Below are positions 1 through 8,090 of a stretch of 64,000 nt of DNA, one piece after another; within the stretch, counting starts at the first letter, position 1; each line of letters starts with the position of its first letter. The stretch is from Magnetococcales bacterium (lineage in GTDB: Bacteria; Pseudomonadota; Magnetococcia; Magnetococcales; UBA8363): contig JADGCN010000001.1 in NCBI GenBank assembly GCA_015228975.1, forward strand, positions 1 to 64,000. The letters are read 5' to 3'. Under the pieces are notes generated by a model, which saw nothing but the letters and a program-made list of their open reading frames with translations, searched no databases and was not told where the DNA came from. A program made the translations under genes and the position numbers.

Positions 1-235
1 CGGCAACCTGAGTCAATGAAATGGCATCGTTGGCGTTGCGAATGGCTTGGGTGGTGCCCCGAACCTGCGCGGTCATCCGCGTGGAGATCGACAACCCGGC
101 AGCGTCATCCCCGGCCCGGTTGATGCGCATTCCCGAAGAAAGTCTTTCAAACGTTTTCCCCAGGGCGTTGGTGGAGGATGTCAGCCGGCGTTGGGCGTTA
201 AGGGAGGATACATTGGTGTTGATCATGAGTGCCAT
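1..235 (-). CDS. Flagellin, partial (N-terminal part; continues beyond window start)
   Basis: Reverse-strand translation begins [20 protein letters not shown] and is nearly identical to the N-terminus of the next flagellin (350..1186). Confidence 0.9.
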   Translation of the reverse strand, partial: MALMINTNVSSLNAQRRLTSSTNALGKTFERLSSGMRINRAGDDAAGLSISTRMTAQVRGTTQAIRNANDAISLTQVA

Positions 236-283
236 TGAGCGTACTCCTTGTTTATGGAACCTTATGATTCCAATTATTTAAGC

Positions 284-338
284 CTTCCATGGATTTCCAG
301 ACCAATCATTTCAATAAGGGCTGGTCCTGACCCTCAAA
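284..338 (-). promoter_or_regulatory. Flagellin leader element copy 1 (hairpin GGACCA/TGGTCT plus ATGGA motif)
   Basis: Reverse strand GGACCA-17nt-TGGTCT then CCATGGAAGG; lies between the stop of the flagellin at 350 and the start of the flagellin at 235; related to three other copies. Confidence 0.65.
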
Positions 339-349
339 CCTCAAGTACG

Positions 350-1186
350 CTATTGCAGCAACTTCAAGGCGATCTGCGGTTGTTGGTTGGCTTGGGCCAA
401 GATGGCGGTTCCCGCTTGTTGCAGGATGGAATGCTTGGTCAGGTTGGCGGTTTCCGCAGCGATGTCGGCATCCAGAATGCGCGACCGGGCCGCAGAGGTG
501 TTTTCCACCATGTTGCTCAGGTTGGCGATGACCGCCTCAAAGCGGTTCTGGTAGGCACCCAAGCGGGCACGAATGTCAGAAACCGAATCCAAGGCGCTGT
601 CAATACGACTGATAAGCCGGTTGTAGGAGCCTTGCGTACTGACGTTGATCGAGTTGGTGCCCACACTGAACAAACTTGCTGTGGTGGCATTCTTGATGGA
701 CATTTGAATGGTTTGCCCACCATCCGGGCCAACTTGAAATTTTTTCCCGGTGGCGATACCGCCGCTGAGCAGCACGATTTTGTTGAACGTGGTCGTGGTC
801 GAGATCCGATCAATTTCCGAGAGTAATTGTCTGATTTCCCGCTGTATGTCGGTCCGATCCGATGTCCTGTTCGTGTCATTGGCGGCTTGCACGGTCAGTT
901 CCCGAATCCTTTGCAAGGCGCTTGTGGTTTCGTTGAGCGCACCCTCGGCAACCTGTGTCAATGAAATGGCATCGTTGGCGTTGCGAATGGCTTGGGTGGT
1001 ACCCCGAACCTGCGCGGACATTCGCGTGGAGATCGACAACCCGGCAGCGTCATCCCCGGCCCGGTTGATGCGCAATCCCGACGACAGTCTTTCAAACGTT
1101 TTCCCAAGGGTGTTGGTGGAGGACGTCAGCCGGCGTTGGGCGTTGAGGGAGGATACGTTGGTGTTGATCATGAGTGCCATTGTCAT
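350..1186 (-). CDS. Flagellin
   Basis: [18 protein letters not shown]...[21 protein letters not shown]-terminal and SRILDADIAAETANLTK...QANQQPQIALKLLQ C-terminal flagellin signatures. Confidence 0.97.
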   Translation of the reverse strand: MTMALMINTNVSSLNAQRRLTSSTNTLGKTFERLSSGLRINRAGDDAAGLSISTRMSAQVRGTTQAIRNANDAISLTQVAEGALNETTSALQRIRELTVQAANDTNRTSDRTDIQREIRQLLSEIDRISTTTTFNKIVLLSGGIATGKKFQVGPDGGQTIQMSIKNATTASLFSVGTNSINVSTQGSYNRLISRIDSALDSVSDIRARLGAYQNRFEAVIANLSNMVENTSAARSRILDADIAAETANLTKHSILQQAGTAILAQANQQPQIALKLLQ

Positions 1187-1224
1187 TCTCCATGAGTTCG
1201 GATTTTATCCGTATTCTGTCATTT

Positions 1225-1277
1225 CCATCCGTGGATAGGCGTAGACCGTTCATTTTTTCAGGGGCGGTCCAACCCTT
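1225..1277 (-). promoter_or_regulatory. Flagellin leader element copy 2 (hairpin GGACCG/CGGTCT plus ACGGA motif)
   Basis: Reverse strand GGACCG-16nt-CGGTCT then TCCACGGATGG, upstream of the flagellin starting at 1186. Confidence 0.65.
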
Positions 1278-1290
1278 GTATCAGTGCGAC

Positions 1291-2139
1291 TTAACCAAGC
1301 AATTGCATGGCGATTTGCGGTTGCTGGTTGGCTTGCGCCGAAATTCCCATGTCGGCATGAAGCAAAATGGTGTTGCGTGTCAGACTGGCCGTCTCGTTTG
1401 CCATGTCGGCATCGTGAATATGCGACTGGGCCAGTTTGGTGTTTGCTTCAATGCTGCTCAGGTTGCTGATAATATTTGAAAATCTATTCTGATAAATCCC
1501 CAGATTGGCGCGAATATCGGAAATCGAGTCCAACGCGGAATCAACTCTGGCTACCAAACCGTTGGCCATTGATTGCATCTGTGCCGTTGTGCCTTCAGTG
1601 CTGTACACCTTGACGTTGGCGGAGTTGATCCCCAGTGCCACCACACTGGTGGCTTGAATCGTTACAACAAGCGACTGCTTTCCATCCGCACCAATCTGAA
1701 ACTTTTTCCTGGTAAAGGATCCATTCACCACTTTTTGATCGTTGAACTGGGTTTGCAATGAGATCCTCTGTATTTCGTTGATGATCCTGTTAATCTCCTT
1801 TTGCATGGCGGCCCGTGTTTCAACAACCAAGGCATTTTTTCCGCCGTGATTGGCCAGATCGCGAATTTTATGCAAGGCACAAAAGGTCTCAACCAAGGCA
1901 TCTTCAGCGACCTGGACCGACGAAATGGCATCGTTGGTGCTGCGAATGGCTCCGTTTGCATCCCGTACCCTGGCGGCCAACCCTGTCGTCAGGGACACAC
2001 CTACCGAATCATCAGTGCTACGCTGGAGACCCAATCCTGACGGCAAACGCTCGAAAGTCTTCCCTAACTTCTTGGTTGATCTAAGAAAATTGCGTCGGGC
2101 ATCTAATGACCCATCATTGGTACTGACGGTAAGGGCCAT
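1291..2139 (-). CDS. Divergent flagellin paralog
   Basis: Flagellin-like at both ends ([43 protein letters not shown]...QANQQPQIAMQLLG) but with many changes at usually conserved positions. Confidence 0.9.
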   Translation of the reverse strand: MALTVSTNDGSLDARRNFLRSTKKLGKTFERLPSGLGLQRSTDDSVGVSLTTGLAARVRDANGAIRSTNDAISSVQVAEDALVETFCALHKIRDLANHGGKNALVVETRAAMQKEINRIINEIQRISLQTQFNDQKVVNGSFTRKKFQIGADGKQSLVVTIQATSVVALGINSANVKVYSTEGTTAQMQSMANGLVARVDSALDSISDIRANLGIYQNRFSNIISNLSSIEANTKLAQSHIHDADMANETASLTRNTILLHADMGISAQANQQPQIAMQLLG

Positions 2140-2180
2140 GGGAATCCTCCTTGAGATGAATCATATACTTATGATCGCGA

Positions 2181-2231
2181 CCTTCCGTGGCCTCATTGGG
2201 TCTTGATTTTTTTCAGGTTGACCCTAACCCT
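2181..2231 (-). promoter_or_regulatory. Flagellin leader element copy 3 (hairpin GGGTC/GACCC plus ACGGA motif)
   Basis: Reverse strand GGGTC-17nt-GACCC then CCACGGAAGG, upstream of the divergent flagellin starting at 2139. Confidence 0.65.
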
Positions 2232-2600
2232 GCTTAATGGCTGTCTTTTCGCGCTTTTCGCGTATCCTGTGCGGTGAAACCATTCGGTTCCAAAAGACAG
2301 CTAACTAGACATTAAATAATTTTATGGATTCGATCAGCCCGTCTCTCTCGATATTTTTGATATTTCAGAACCCGTGCAACAGCCACTAAAGAAAACAACT
2401 GTAGTTAGGATGTGATTCCCGGACTAACGCCTGAAGTTCAAGCTGGAATCGTGGTGGGATACCATGGTCCCGGGCCCGCTTGCCGTAGGCAAGAACAATG
2501 CAGGGGCACAGGGTGGTCTGGAAAACTGCCGACCTTGGGGGAGAGAAATCAGTAACATTGCAGTGACCTCCTGAATACGGAATTCAATCCGTCTCATTAC

Positions 2601-2651
2601 CCGTCCGTGGATGGAGGTGGGTTGTTCATTCAAGTTCGGGCCAACCCTAGC
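2601..2651 (-). promoter_or_regulatory. Flagellin leader element copy 4 (hairpin GGGTTG/CAACCC plus ACGGA motif), not followed by a flagellin
   Basis: Reverse strand GGGTTG-17nt-CAACCC then TCCACGGACGG, followed by a second hairpin, AGGAGGT and ATG at 2558. Confidence 0.6.
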
Positions 2652-2762
2652 CCGTCATTCCATCTTGGGAAGCCCGGGTGGTGATCCCGAACTTCAGGCG
2701 CGGCATCCTGCCTGCGCGACAGTCGACCTGTTCGAAGGCGACGTCATGTGTACTTTACACTC

Positions 2763-2789
2763 TTATCGGCGACCTGGAGAAAAACTGAA
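2763..2789 (-). promoter_or_regulatory. Sigma-28 (FliA)-like promoter reading toward the flagellin array
   Basis: Reverse strand TTCAGTTT-N11-GCCGATAA; the -10 matches the enterobacterial FliA consensus GCCGATAA exactly and the -35 matches 6/8 of TAAAGTTT. Confidence 0.65.
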
Positions 2790-2945
2790 ACATTTTTTTG
2801 ACTCCGACCGCCCGATTCAACCCGCATGCTGTTTGCTTTGAAACACATTCCGGCACGCACTACTCTTATCGGATGTTTCGTCCCGGTCTTGAATATTTTT
2901 TTCCAAGCCGGGTATTTTTTTTACAAACCATTGTTGCAAAACATT

Positions 2946-3467
2946 TCATTCGACGCGCCGTCTTTTATCGGCGATGGGCATGCCCAATTCATCGGCTAAT
3001 TTTCCCGCCGACAATACATCCATTTTGTTGAGAATCTTGGCAACCACTTTTTCCGGCATGACCTTCAGCACTTTGACGGCGGTTTCCTGGTCCAAGGCTT
3101 TCAGCCCTTCGGCGGCGGCATTGGGTTTCATGCTGGAATAGATTTTACCCAAACGGGTTATGTTGCTGTCATCCGATTGTTTTTCCTTCTCCAGATCGCC
3201 ACGGATGGTGTCACGCAATTTTTCCATGGCTTCGATCCGGCTGGCCAGTCTCTCTTCAAGGCGCTTGAGATCCTGCTCGCGAATTTCAAGCTTTTTGGCT
3301 TGTTCGTCCAGTTGTGTTCGACGTTTTTCAATGGATTCCAGAAGGTGCAGAGGGTCTTGCGACACCTTTCCCTCGTCTCCCGCCCAACCTGAAACGTGAA
3401 GGCCGAACAGCCCGACTAATCCGCTCAGTCCCATGATGAGCCATTGGTTTTTGCCATTTTGGTTCAA
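2946..3467 (-). CDS. MotE-like / MgtE N-domain-like flagellar-associated protein
   Basis: Signal/TM N-terminus, coiled coil, then MKPNAAAEGLKALDQETAVKVLKVMPEKVVAKILNKMD typical of MotE/MgtE_N; adjacent to fliJ. Confidence 0.8.
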   Translation of the reverse strand: MNQNGKNQWLIMGLSGLVGLFGLHVSGWAGDEGKVSQDPLHLLESIEKRRTQLDEQAKKLEIREQDLKRLEERLASRIEAMEKLRDTIRGDLEKEKQSDDSNITRLGKIYSSMKPNAAAEGLKALDQETAVKVLKVMPEKVVAKILNKMDVLSAGKLADELGMPIADKRRRVE

Positions 3468-3495
3468 GGATCCCTCCTGTTACCTGACCGCTATC

Positions 3496-3936
3496 TCAAG
3501 ATCCCGAATGCGGGAAGCCAAGGATGCCAACCATGTCCATCTCTTTGGACTCCTTCCGCCGCTCTGACGCAGCCCTCAGTTTATCATCTTTTTCTGCCAA
3601 CTTTTTGGCTTGTTCTAGCAGTGTTCGGGCACCGAACCAGGCCCGTCGCGCCACCTCGGCTTCTGCTTGCAGCCTGGATTGACGTTCTTCCAGGCGTAAT
3701 TTACGAAAAATCTGGCCGCGAAAAAAATTTTCGTACATCTGCGGCGGAATGGTGCAACCGGAAACAAGGTTTTCCTTGGCCGACTGTTTTTCGGATTCGG
3801 TTTCCCGGTCCAGCGTGACCATGTCGTCCAGGTTTTTTTGAATACGCCCTTGGGCTCTGGCCAAAGCATCGGCGGCTGATTCTTCGCGAATTTTACGCAG
3901 ATCCACCAAGCGTTGGAAGCGGTTCATGGTCATCAA
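3496..3936 (-). CDS. fliJ: Flagellar export protein FliJ
   Basis: MNRFQRLVDLRKIREESAADALARAQ... FliJ-like coiled coil next to a motE-like gene and flagellins. Confidence 0.75.
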   Translation of the reverse strand: MMTMNRFQRLVDLRKIREESAADALARAQGRIQKNLDDMVTLDRETESEKQSAKENLVSGCTIPPQMYENFFRGQIFRKLRLEERQSRLQAEAEVARRAWFGARTLLEQAKKLAEKDDKLRAASERRKESKEMDMVGILGFPHSGS

Positions 3937-4143
3937 CCTTCGATGGAATTACACCCCATACCCGTGAAAAGATACCGCCATTTTATAATTAATGCTCGCA
4001 AAAATGTGCACCATGGGTGAAAATGCTTCCCCGATGTCGGCGGCATGGCTGACTCCCCGGTGTTGATCAGGTACGAGGAACGCGCCTGAAGTCGATTGGC
4101 TGTTTGACAGCAATAATTATGCCTTGTTTCGGGAGGTTGCCCA

Positions 4144-5580
4144 GTGCTTAACATGGATGGCGTCCGCTTCCTTTTCGCTTCTCTGGTTGAGAAGATCCCT
4201 CCCTGTCGATTACCGGGTGTTGTCCTGCTGCTCCTGTTGGCGGCAGGGATTGCGGCGAGTAGTGCCCATGCCGAACCGGGGGAAAAGAAAGAGCCAGCGG
4301 TGGTGGTGGTGGATAGTCCCGAAATCGCAGATCTCCTGGAAACCTTGGGCAAGCCCCTGGTCAGGGCAGCCGGTCTTCAAGAGGATTCGGTGCATTTTCA
4401 CGTCATCCTCAATAACCAGTTGAACGCCATGGCCCTTCCGAATGGCCATTTGGTTTTTAACAGCGGTCTGGTTCTCGAATGCGCATCCCCTGAAGAGCTG
4501 GCCAGCGTCATGGCGCACGAAACAGCCCATTTGGCTGCCGGACACCATCTGCGCATGCAGAGCGAAATGCGTTCCGCCTCCATTCAGGCCCTGTTGGCCG
4601 CCATCGTCGGCATTACCGCTGGCGCGGTGGCCAAAAACAGCAGCCTTGCCGAAGCGGGTGTCATCGGTGGTTCCGCCGCGGCACAATCCGTCATGCTCGA
4701 TTCCATGCGCGGGAAGGAAAGCCAAGCGGATCGGTTGGGGATACGCTATTTGGCGGCCTCGGGTTACGACCCGGGCAGCATGGGCTCTTTTCTGCGGCAT
4801 CTCCTGGAGGAACAACGCAAGGCCAGTCTCCCCGCCCCCTACCTTTTGACGCATCCCTTGAGCGTGGAACGGGTGTTGGACGCGGAACGCACTGTTGCGA
4901 CGGTGACCGTGGCCAAGGTCAATCGACCCAAAGTGGATGTTTCAGCTTTGAAGAGGGTGCAAGCCGTACTGTTGGCCAGTACGGAAACCGATCCCAAAGA
5001 AGCCGAATCCATTTTTAATGCCCGACTGAAAAAAGATCCCAATGATTGGCCCTCGCAGTATGGTTTGGCCATTGTGTACCGTTATGCCGGCGAATCGCAA
5101 AAGGCCAGCGGCCTCCTGGAGAAGTTGTTGGCCCTTCATCCCAATGATCCGTACATACTGCGGGAAAAAGGGTTGTTGCTCCTTGAAAAGGGACAACCTG
5201 GCGCGGCGGAGAAACTCTTCACTTTGGCCCTGGCCCGCAAACCGGATGACCCGGATATGCGTTATCGCCTCTCCTTGAGTCTGAGTGATGGGGGAAAGCT
5301 GGAGGAGGCGGGGAAAATATTGCGTCGGTTGACCGTGGAGCGGCCCACGGTGCCGGTGTACCAGTATCAACTCGGGGTCGTGGAAGGGCAACGTGATCGG
5401 TTGGGACATGCCCATTTGGCCATGGCGCGCTACTTCGCCTTGCTCATGGATGATAAAATGGCGCTCTTCCACTACAACGAATCGATCAACCGTTTTTTGA
5501 AAACGGATCGGGAACATGACATCGCCCAGGCCGAGCTGAAGCGGTTCAAGGAGGAATTTCGCAAGTTTCGCCAGCAATAA
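4144..5580 (+). CDS. M48 family metalloprotease with C-terminal TPR repeats (BepA/YfgC-like)
   Basis: HETAHLAAGHH zinc motif, ESQADRLGIRYLAASGYDP, TPR tail. Confidence 0.93.
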   Translation: MLNMDGVRFLFASLVEKIPPCRLPGVVLLLLLAAGIAASSAHAEPGEKKEPAVVVVDSPEIADLLETLGKPLVRAAGLQEDSVHFHVILNNQLNAMALPNGHLVFNSGLVLECASPEELASVMAHETAHLAAGHHLRMQSEMRSASIQALLAAIVGITAGAVAKNSSLAEAGVIGGSAAAQSVMLDSMRGKESQADRLGIRYLAASGYDPGSMGSFLRHLLEEQRKASLPAPYLLTHPLSVERVLDAERTVATVTVAKVNRPKVDVSALKRVQAVLLASTETDPKEAESIFNARLKKDPNDWPSQYGLAIVYRYAGESQKASGLLEKLLALHPNDPYILREKGLLLLEKGQPGAAEKLFTLALARKPDDPDMRYRLSLSLSDGGKLEEAGKILRRLTVERPTVPVYQYQLGVVEGQRDRLGHAHLAMARYFALLMDDKMALFHYNESINRFLKTDREHDIAQAELKRFKEEFRKFRQQ

Positions 5581-5730
5581 GTATCGGTTGAACGAGCCTG
5601 GAGAATCGCTTTCCTTTGGCATTGCCGGGTGATGTGGATTATACTCGCGCTTAAGTGTGGGGCGGTGGTCTTGAATAATAATTAAGACATCACATAGACA
5701 CGAAATGCATGTGGCAATCCAATCGTATCG

Positions 5731-5817
5731 GCCCGCGTGGCGGAATAGGCAGACGCAACGGACTTAAAATCCGTTGACCGTAAGGTCGTACCGGTTCAAG
5801 TCCGGTCGCGGGCACCA
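5731..5817 (+). tRNA. tRNA-Leu (anticodon TAA)
   Basis: GCCCGCG/CGCGGGC acceptor stem, anticodon stem ACGGA-CTTAAAA-TCCGT, variable arm, GGTTCAAGTCC T-arm, encoded CCA. Confidence 0.95.
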
Positions 5818-5984
5818 AATAAAACAAAGATTTCATGGCTCTTTGCGCATTCGGATCGCCAAACACCGTCACTGTGTTCCGCAGTGATGGGGGGGATGTC
5901 ATCAGGAAGTCCACGGAATTTGTCAAGGGACAAAAACGGTGCTATGCTGTGTCCGACAGCCCCCCTGAGTTAAGGAGAGCCGAC

Positions 5985-6275
5985 ATGACAACCATTACGT
6001 TCGATACCCACAAATATATCAAGACCCTCAAAGCTGCCGGGTTTGAGGAACGTCAAGCCGAGGCGCTGGCGGATGCTCAAACAGGTTTTGTGCAGCAAGT
6101 GGAAGAAACCCGGCTTAAGGAGTTGGCCACGAAAGGTGACCTTCGGCAGCTCGAACTCAAACTTGAAGCCACAATCGCCGAGTCCAAGGCCGAGACCATC
6201 AAGTGGATGTTTGGCGTGGCCACCGGCCAAGCGATGTTCATAATAGCCATCCTCAAGATGTTCCCATCGCACTGA
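5985..6275 (+). CDS. DUF1640-like coiled-coil protein with C-terminal TM segment
   Basis: MTTITFDTHKYIKTLKAAGFEERQAEALADAQTGFV...; paralogous N-terminus at 61256. Confidence 0.8.
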   Translation: MTTITFDTHKYIKTLKAAGFEERQAEALADAQTGFVQQVEETRLKELATKGDLRQLELKLEATIAESKAETIKWMFGVATGQAMFIIAILKMFPSH

Positions 6276-6289
6276 CCCGAGTGAAGGGT

Positions 6290-6420
6290 TCGCTCATGAT
6301 GCAAGAGGAAGATATCCTGTCCAATCGTCGGTGTTTATGATCGTGTCTGGTTTGGTGGCCTTCAGCAAGAGCGGATTCAGATCTTGCCAAGCCGTGTTGT
6401 GATGCTTCTCCAGGAGGTAT
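6290..6420 (-). pseudogene. Possible remnant of an IS1595/ISXO2-like transposase
   Basis: Reverse-strand peptide NPLLLKATKPDTIINTDDWTGYLPLAS resembles the TDxW..Y core of DDE IS1595 transposases; no complete ORF. Confidence 0.35.
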
Positions 6421-6423
6421 TCC

Positions 6424-7194
6424 GTGGATGTGACGCATGGTGTGCAGCGCCGCACGTTGGTAAAGGGAATCGCCTGTGTTTTGGGGATCAACGGCTTTGG
6501 TTTGACCCCCCTGCTTTCGGGGTGTTCCTCTTCCCGATTGTCCGCTTCGGAGCAGGGTGTCGTGGATCTGGAGGGGGATGTATTTTTGGATGGGGCGCGT
6601 CTTAAGACCGGGATGACGCTTGTTCCAGGTGGGGTGATCCACACCGGAAAAGGGGCGCGACTGGTTTTCGTCATGGGGGCGGATGCGTTTCTCGTCCGCG
6701 AATTGAGCGAATTGTTGCTGCTGCCCCGCCCGTTGGCCATGGGTGAACCCGAACACGTCTCGGATGCCGAGCCGCCAGGGGGGACCGGCGTCAAGGTGGC
6801 GGTGCATTCCTCCCTGGGGTTCACCTTGAAGGGGGGTGGGGTGTTGGCCGTATTCAGCCCCGGCTTGCGTACCTTGAAGACCCCCAATGCCGTCATTGGC
6901 ATCCGCGGAACGGCAGCCTATCTGAGTTACCAACATGAGCGGACCTATCTGTGTACGTGCTATGGACGGGCCGATATACGTTCAGTCAAGGATCCCACGC
7001 TCCAGGATACCGTGACCACCAAACACCACGAAAGCCCGCGTTACATCCAGGACGATGCCTCGGGGAGGGCCAGCAGCGAGAAAGCTCCCATGATCGACCA
7101 TACCGATGAGGAATTGATCCTGTTGGAAAGCTTGGTTGGTCGTCGGCCTCCTTTTCTCCAATCCTCCTTTTCATCGTCCAACCACCGCTATTGA
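6424..7194 (+). CDS. FecR-domain-like lipoprotein
   Basis: RRTLVKGIACVLGINGFGLTPLLSGC (Tat/lipobox-like) then GVVDLEGDVFLDG...KTGMTLVPGGVIHTGKGARLVF...LRTLKTPNAVIGIRGTAAYL, typical of FecR domains. Confidence 0.75.
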   Translation: MDVTHGVQRRTLVKGIACVLGINGFGLTPLLSGCSSSRLSASEQGVVDLEGDVFLDGARLKTGMTLVPGGVIHTGKGARLVFVMGADAFLVRELSELLLLPRPLAMGEPEHVSDAEPPGGTGVKVAVHSSLGFTLKGGGVLAVFSPGLRTLKTPNAVIGIRGTAAYLSYQHERTYLCTCYGRADIRSVKDPTLQDTVTTKHHESPRYIQDDASGRASSEKAPMIDHTDEELILLESLVGRRPPFLQSSFSSSNHRY

Positions 7195-7238
7195 TCGGCT
7201 GCGGAGGCGTCATGACCGTTCTTCACGGGTCGAACGTG

Positions 7239-7856
7239 TCAAGCCGTGGGGATGGGAAGGCGGAGAAGTTTGCCGAATTCCGCATATTCCCCTGGTCCCA
7301 ATCGGGAAAGAGGGCTGATGGCCGTGCTGTCCACCCGCATGCGCCCCTTGCTGTCCTTGACCACGGCGCTATCGTCGACAAAAATGGTCTGGATTTCACC
7401 GAATATCAGAGCTTGACGAATCTTGCCAATCTCCTGCACCTCATGAAACCGGCAGGCAAAGGCAACCTTGCATCCGGAAATGCGGGGCAGGGGGAAACCG
7501 GGGAATTCAGCCAGGGTCAGGTTTTCCCTCTCAACCTCGGAAACGTCCTCGGGGAGTTCGGCGGATGAATTGTTGAGGGCTTCCACCAAGTTAACGGAGG
7601 CGATGTGTACGACAAAATGTTTCCGTTCCAAAATATTGCGCCGGGTATCCTTGGGGGAGCCGTCTTTTTTCAGGCCGATGGAGAGCATGAGCAGGGGCGG
7701 CTCGCTGGAAACGGCATTGAAATAGGAAAACGGGGCGATATTGAAGGATTTCGATTGATTTTCAGTCAATACCCAGGCAATGGGGCGCGGGATCAAGGTT
7801 TGCGTCACGGTGTGATAGACTTGGTTGGCGGACAGGGTACTCAGGTCAATCAGCAT
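7239..7856 (-). CDS. Flavin reductase family (FMN-binding) protein
   Basis: IPRPIAWVLTENQSKSFNIAPFSYFNAVSSEPPLLMLSIG, typical of flavin reductase-like proteins. Confidence 0.9.
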   Translation of the reverse strand: MLIDLSTLSANQVYHTVTQTLIPRPIAWVLTENQSKSFNIAPFSYFNAVSSEPPLLMLSIGLKKDGSPKDTRRNILERKHFVVHIASVNLVEALNNSSAELPEDVSEVERENLTLAEFPGFPLPRISGCKVAFACRFHEVQEIGKIRQALIFGEIQTIFVDDSAVVKDSKGRMRVDSTAISPLSRLGPGEYAEFGKLLRLPIPTA

Positions 7857-8090
7857 TGTTTACCTCCAAAGGGCGATTGGGAGCGGCTGGACAGGTCTGG
7901 AACGGACCCCTTGGGTCTACGATATCAAACCGGTTGACCGTTTACAAACGGGCATCGTTACGAGATGGGCGATGTGAGTGGGGGGAAAGGGCTGTTTCCA
8001 TCGATTTCCTTGGATGGGCGTGTTATACTCCCGGCGTGTTGTTGGTATTCGCTTGGCTAGGGGTATTACCGGGGCGTCAGGAGGCCACCT

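Noticed and set aside
284-2651. Flagellin leader blocks as sigma-54 promoters (TTGG...CTTGAA/CCTGAA)
   Set aside because: A GG is present but the near-invariant GC of the -12 element is missing in all four copies; the covarying arms fit RNA better. Not fully excluded without start-site mapping
2862-2890. Second CCGATAAG box on the minus strand as another FliA promoter
   Set aside because: The -35 region matches poorly; the better candidate is at 2763-2789
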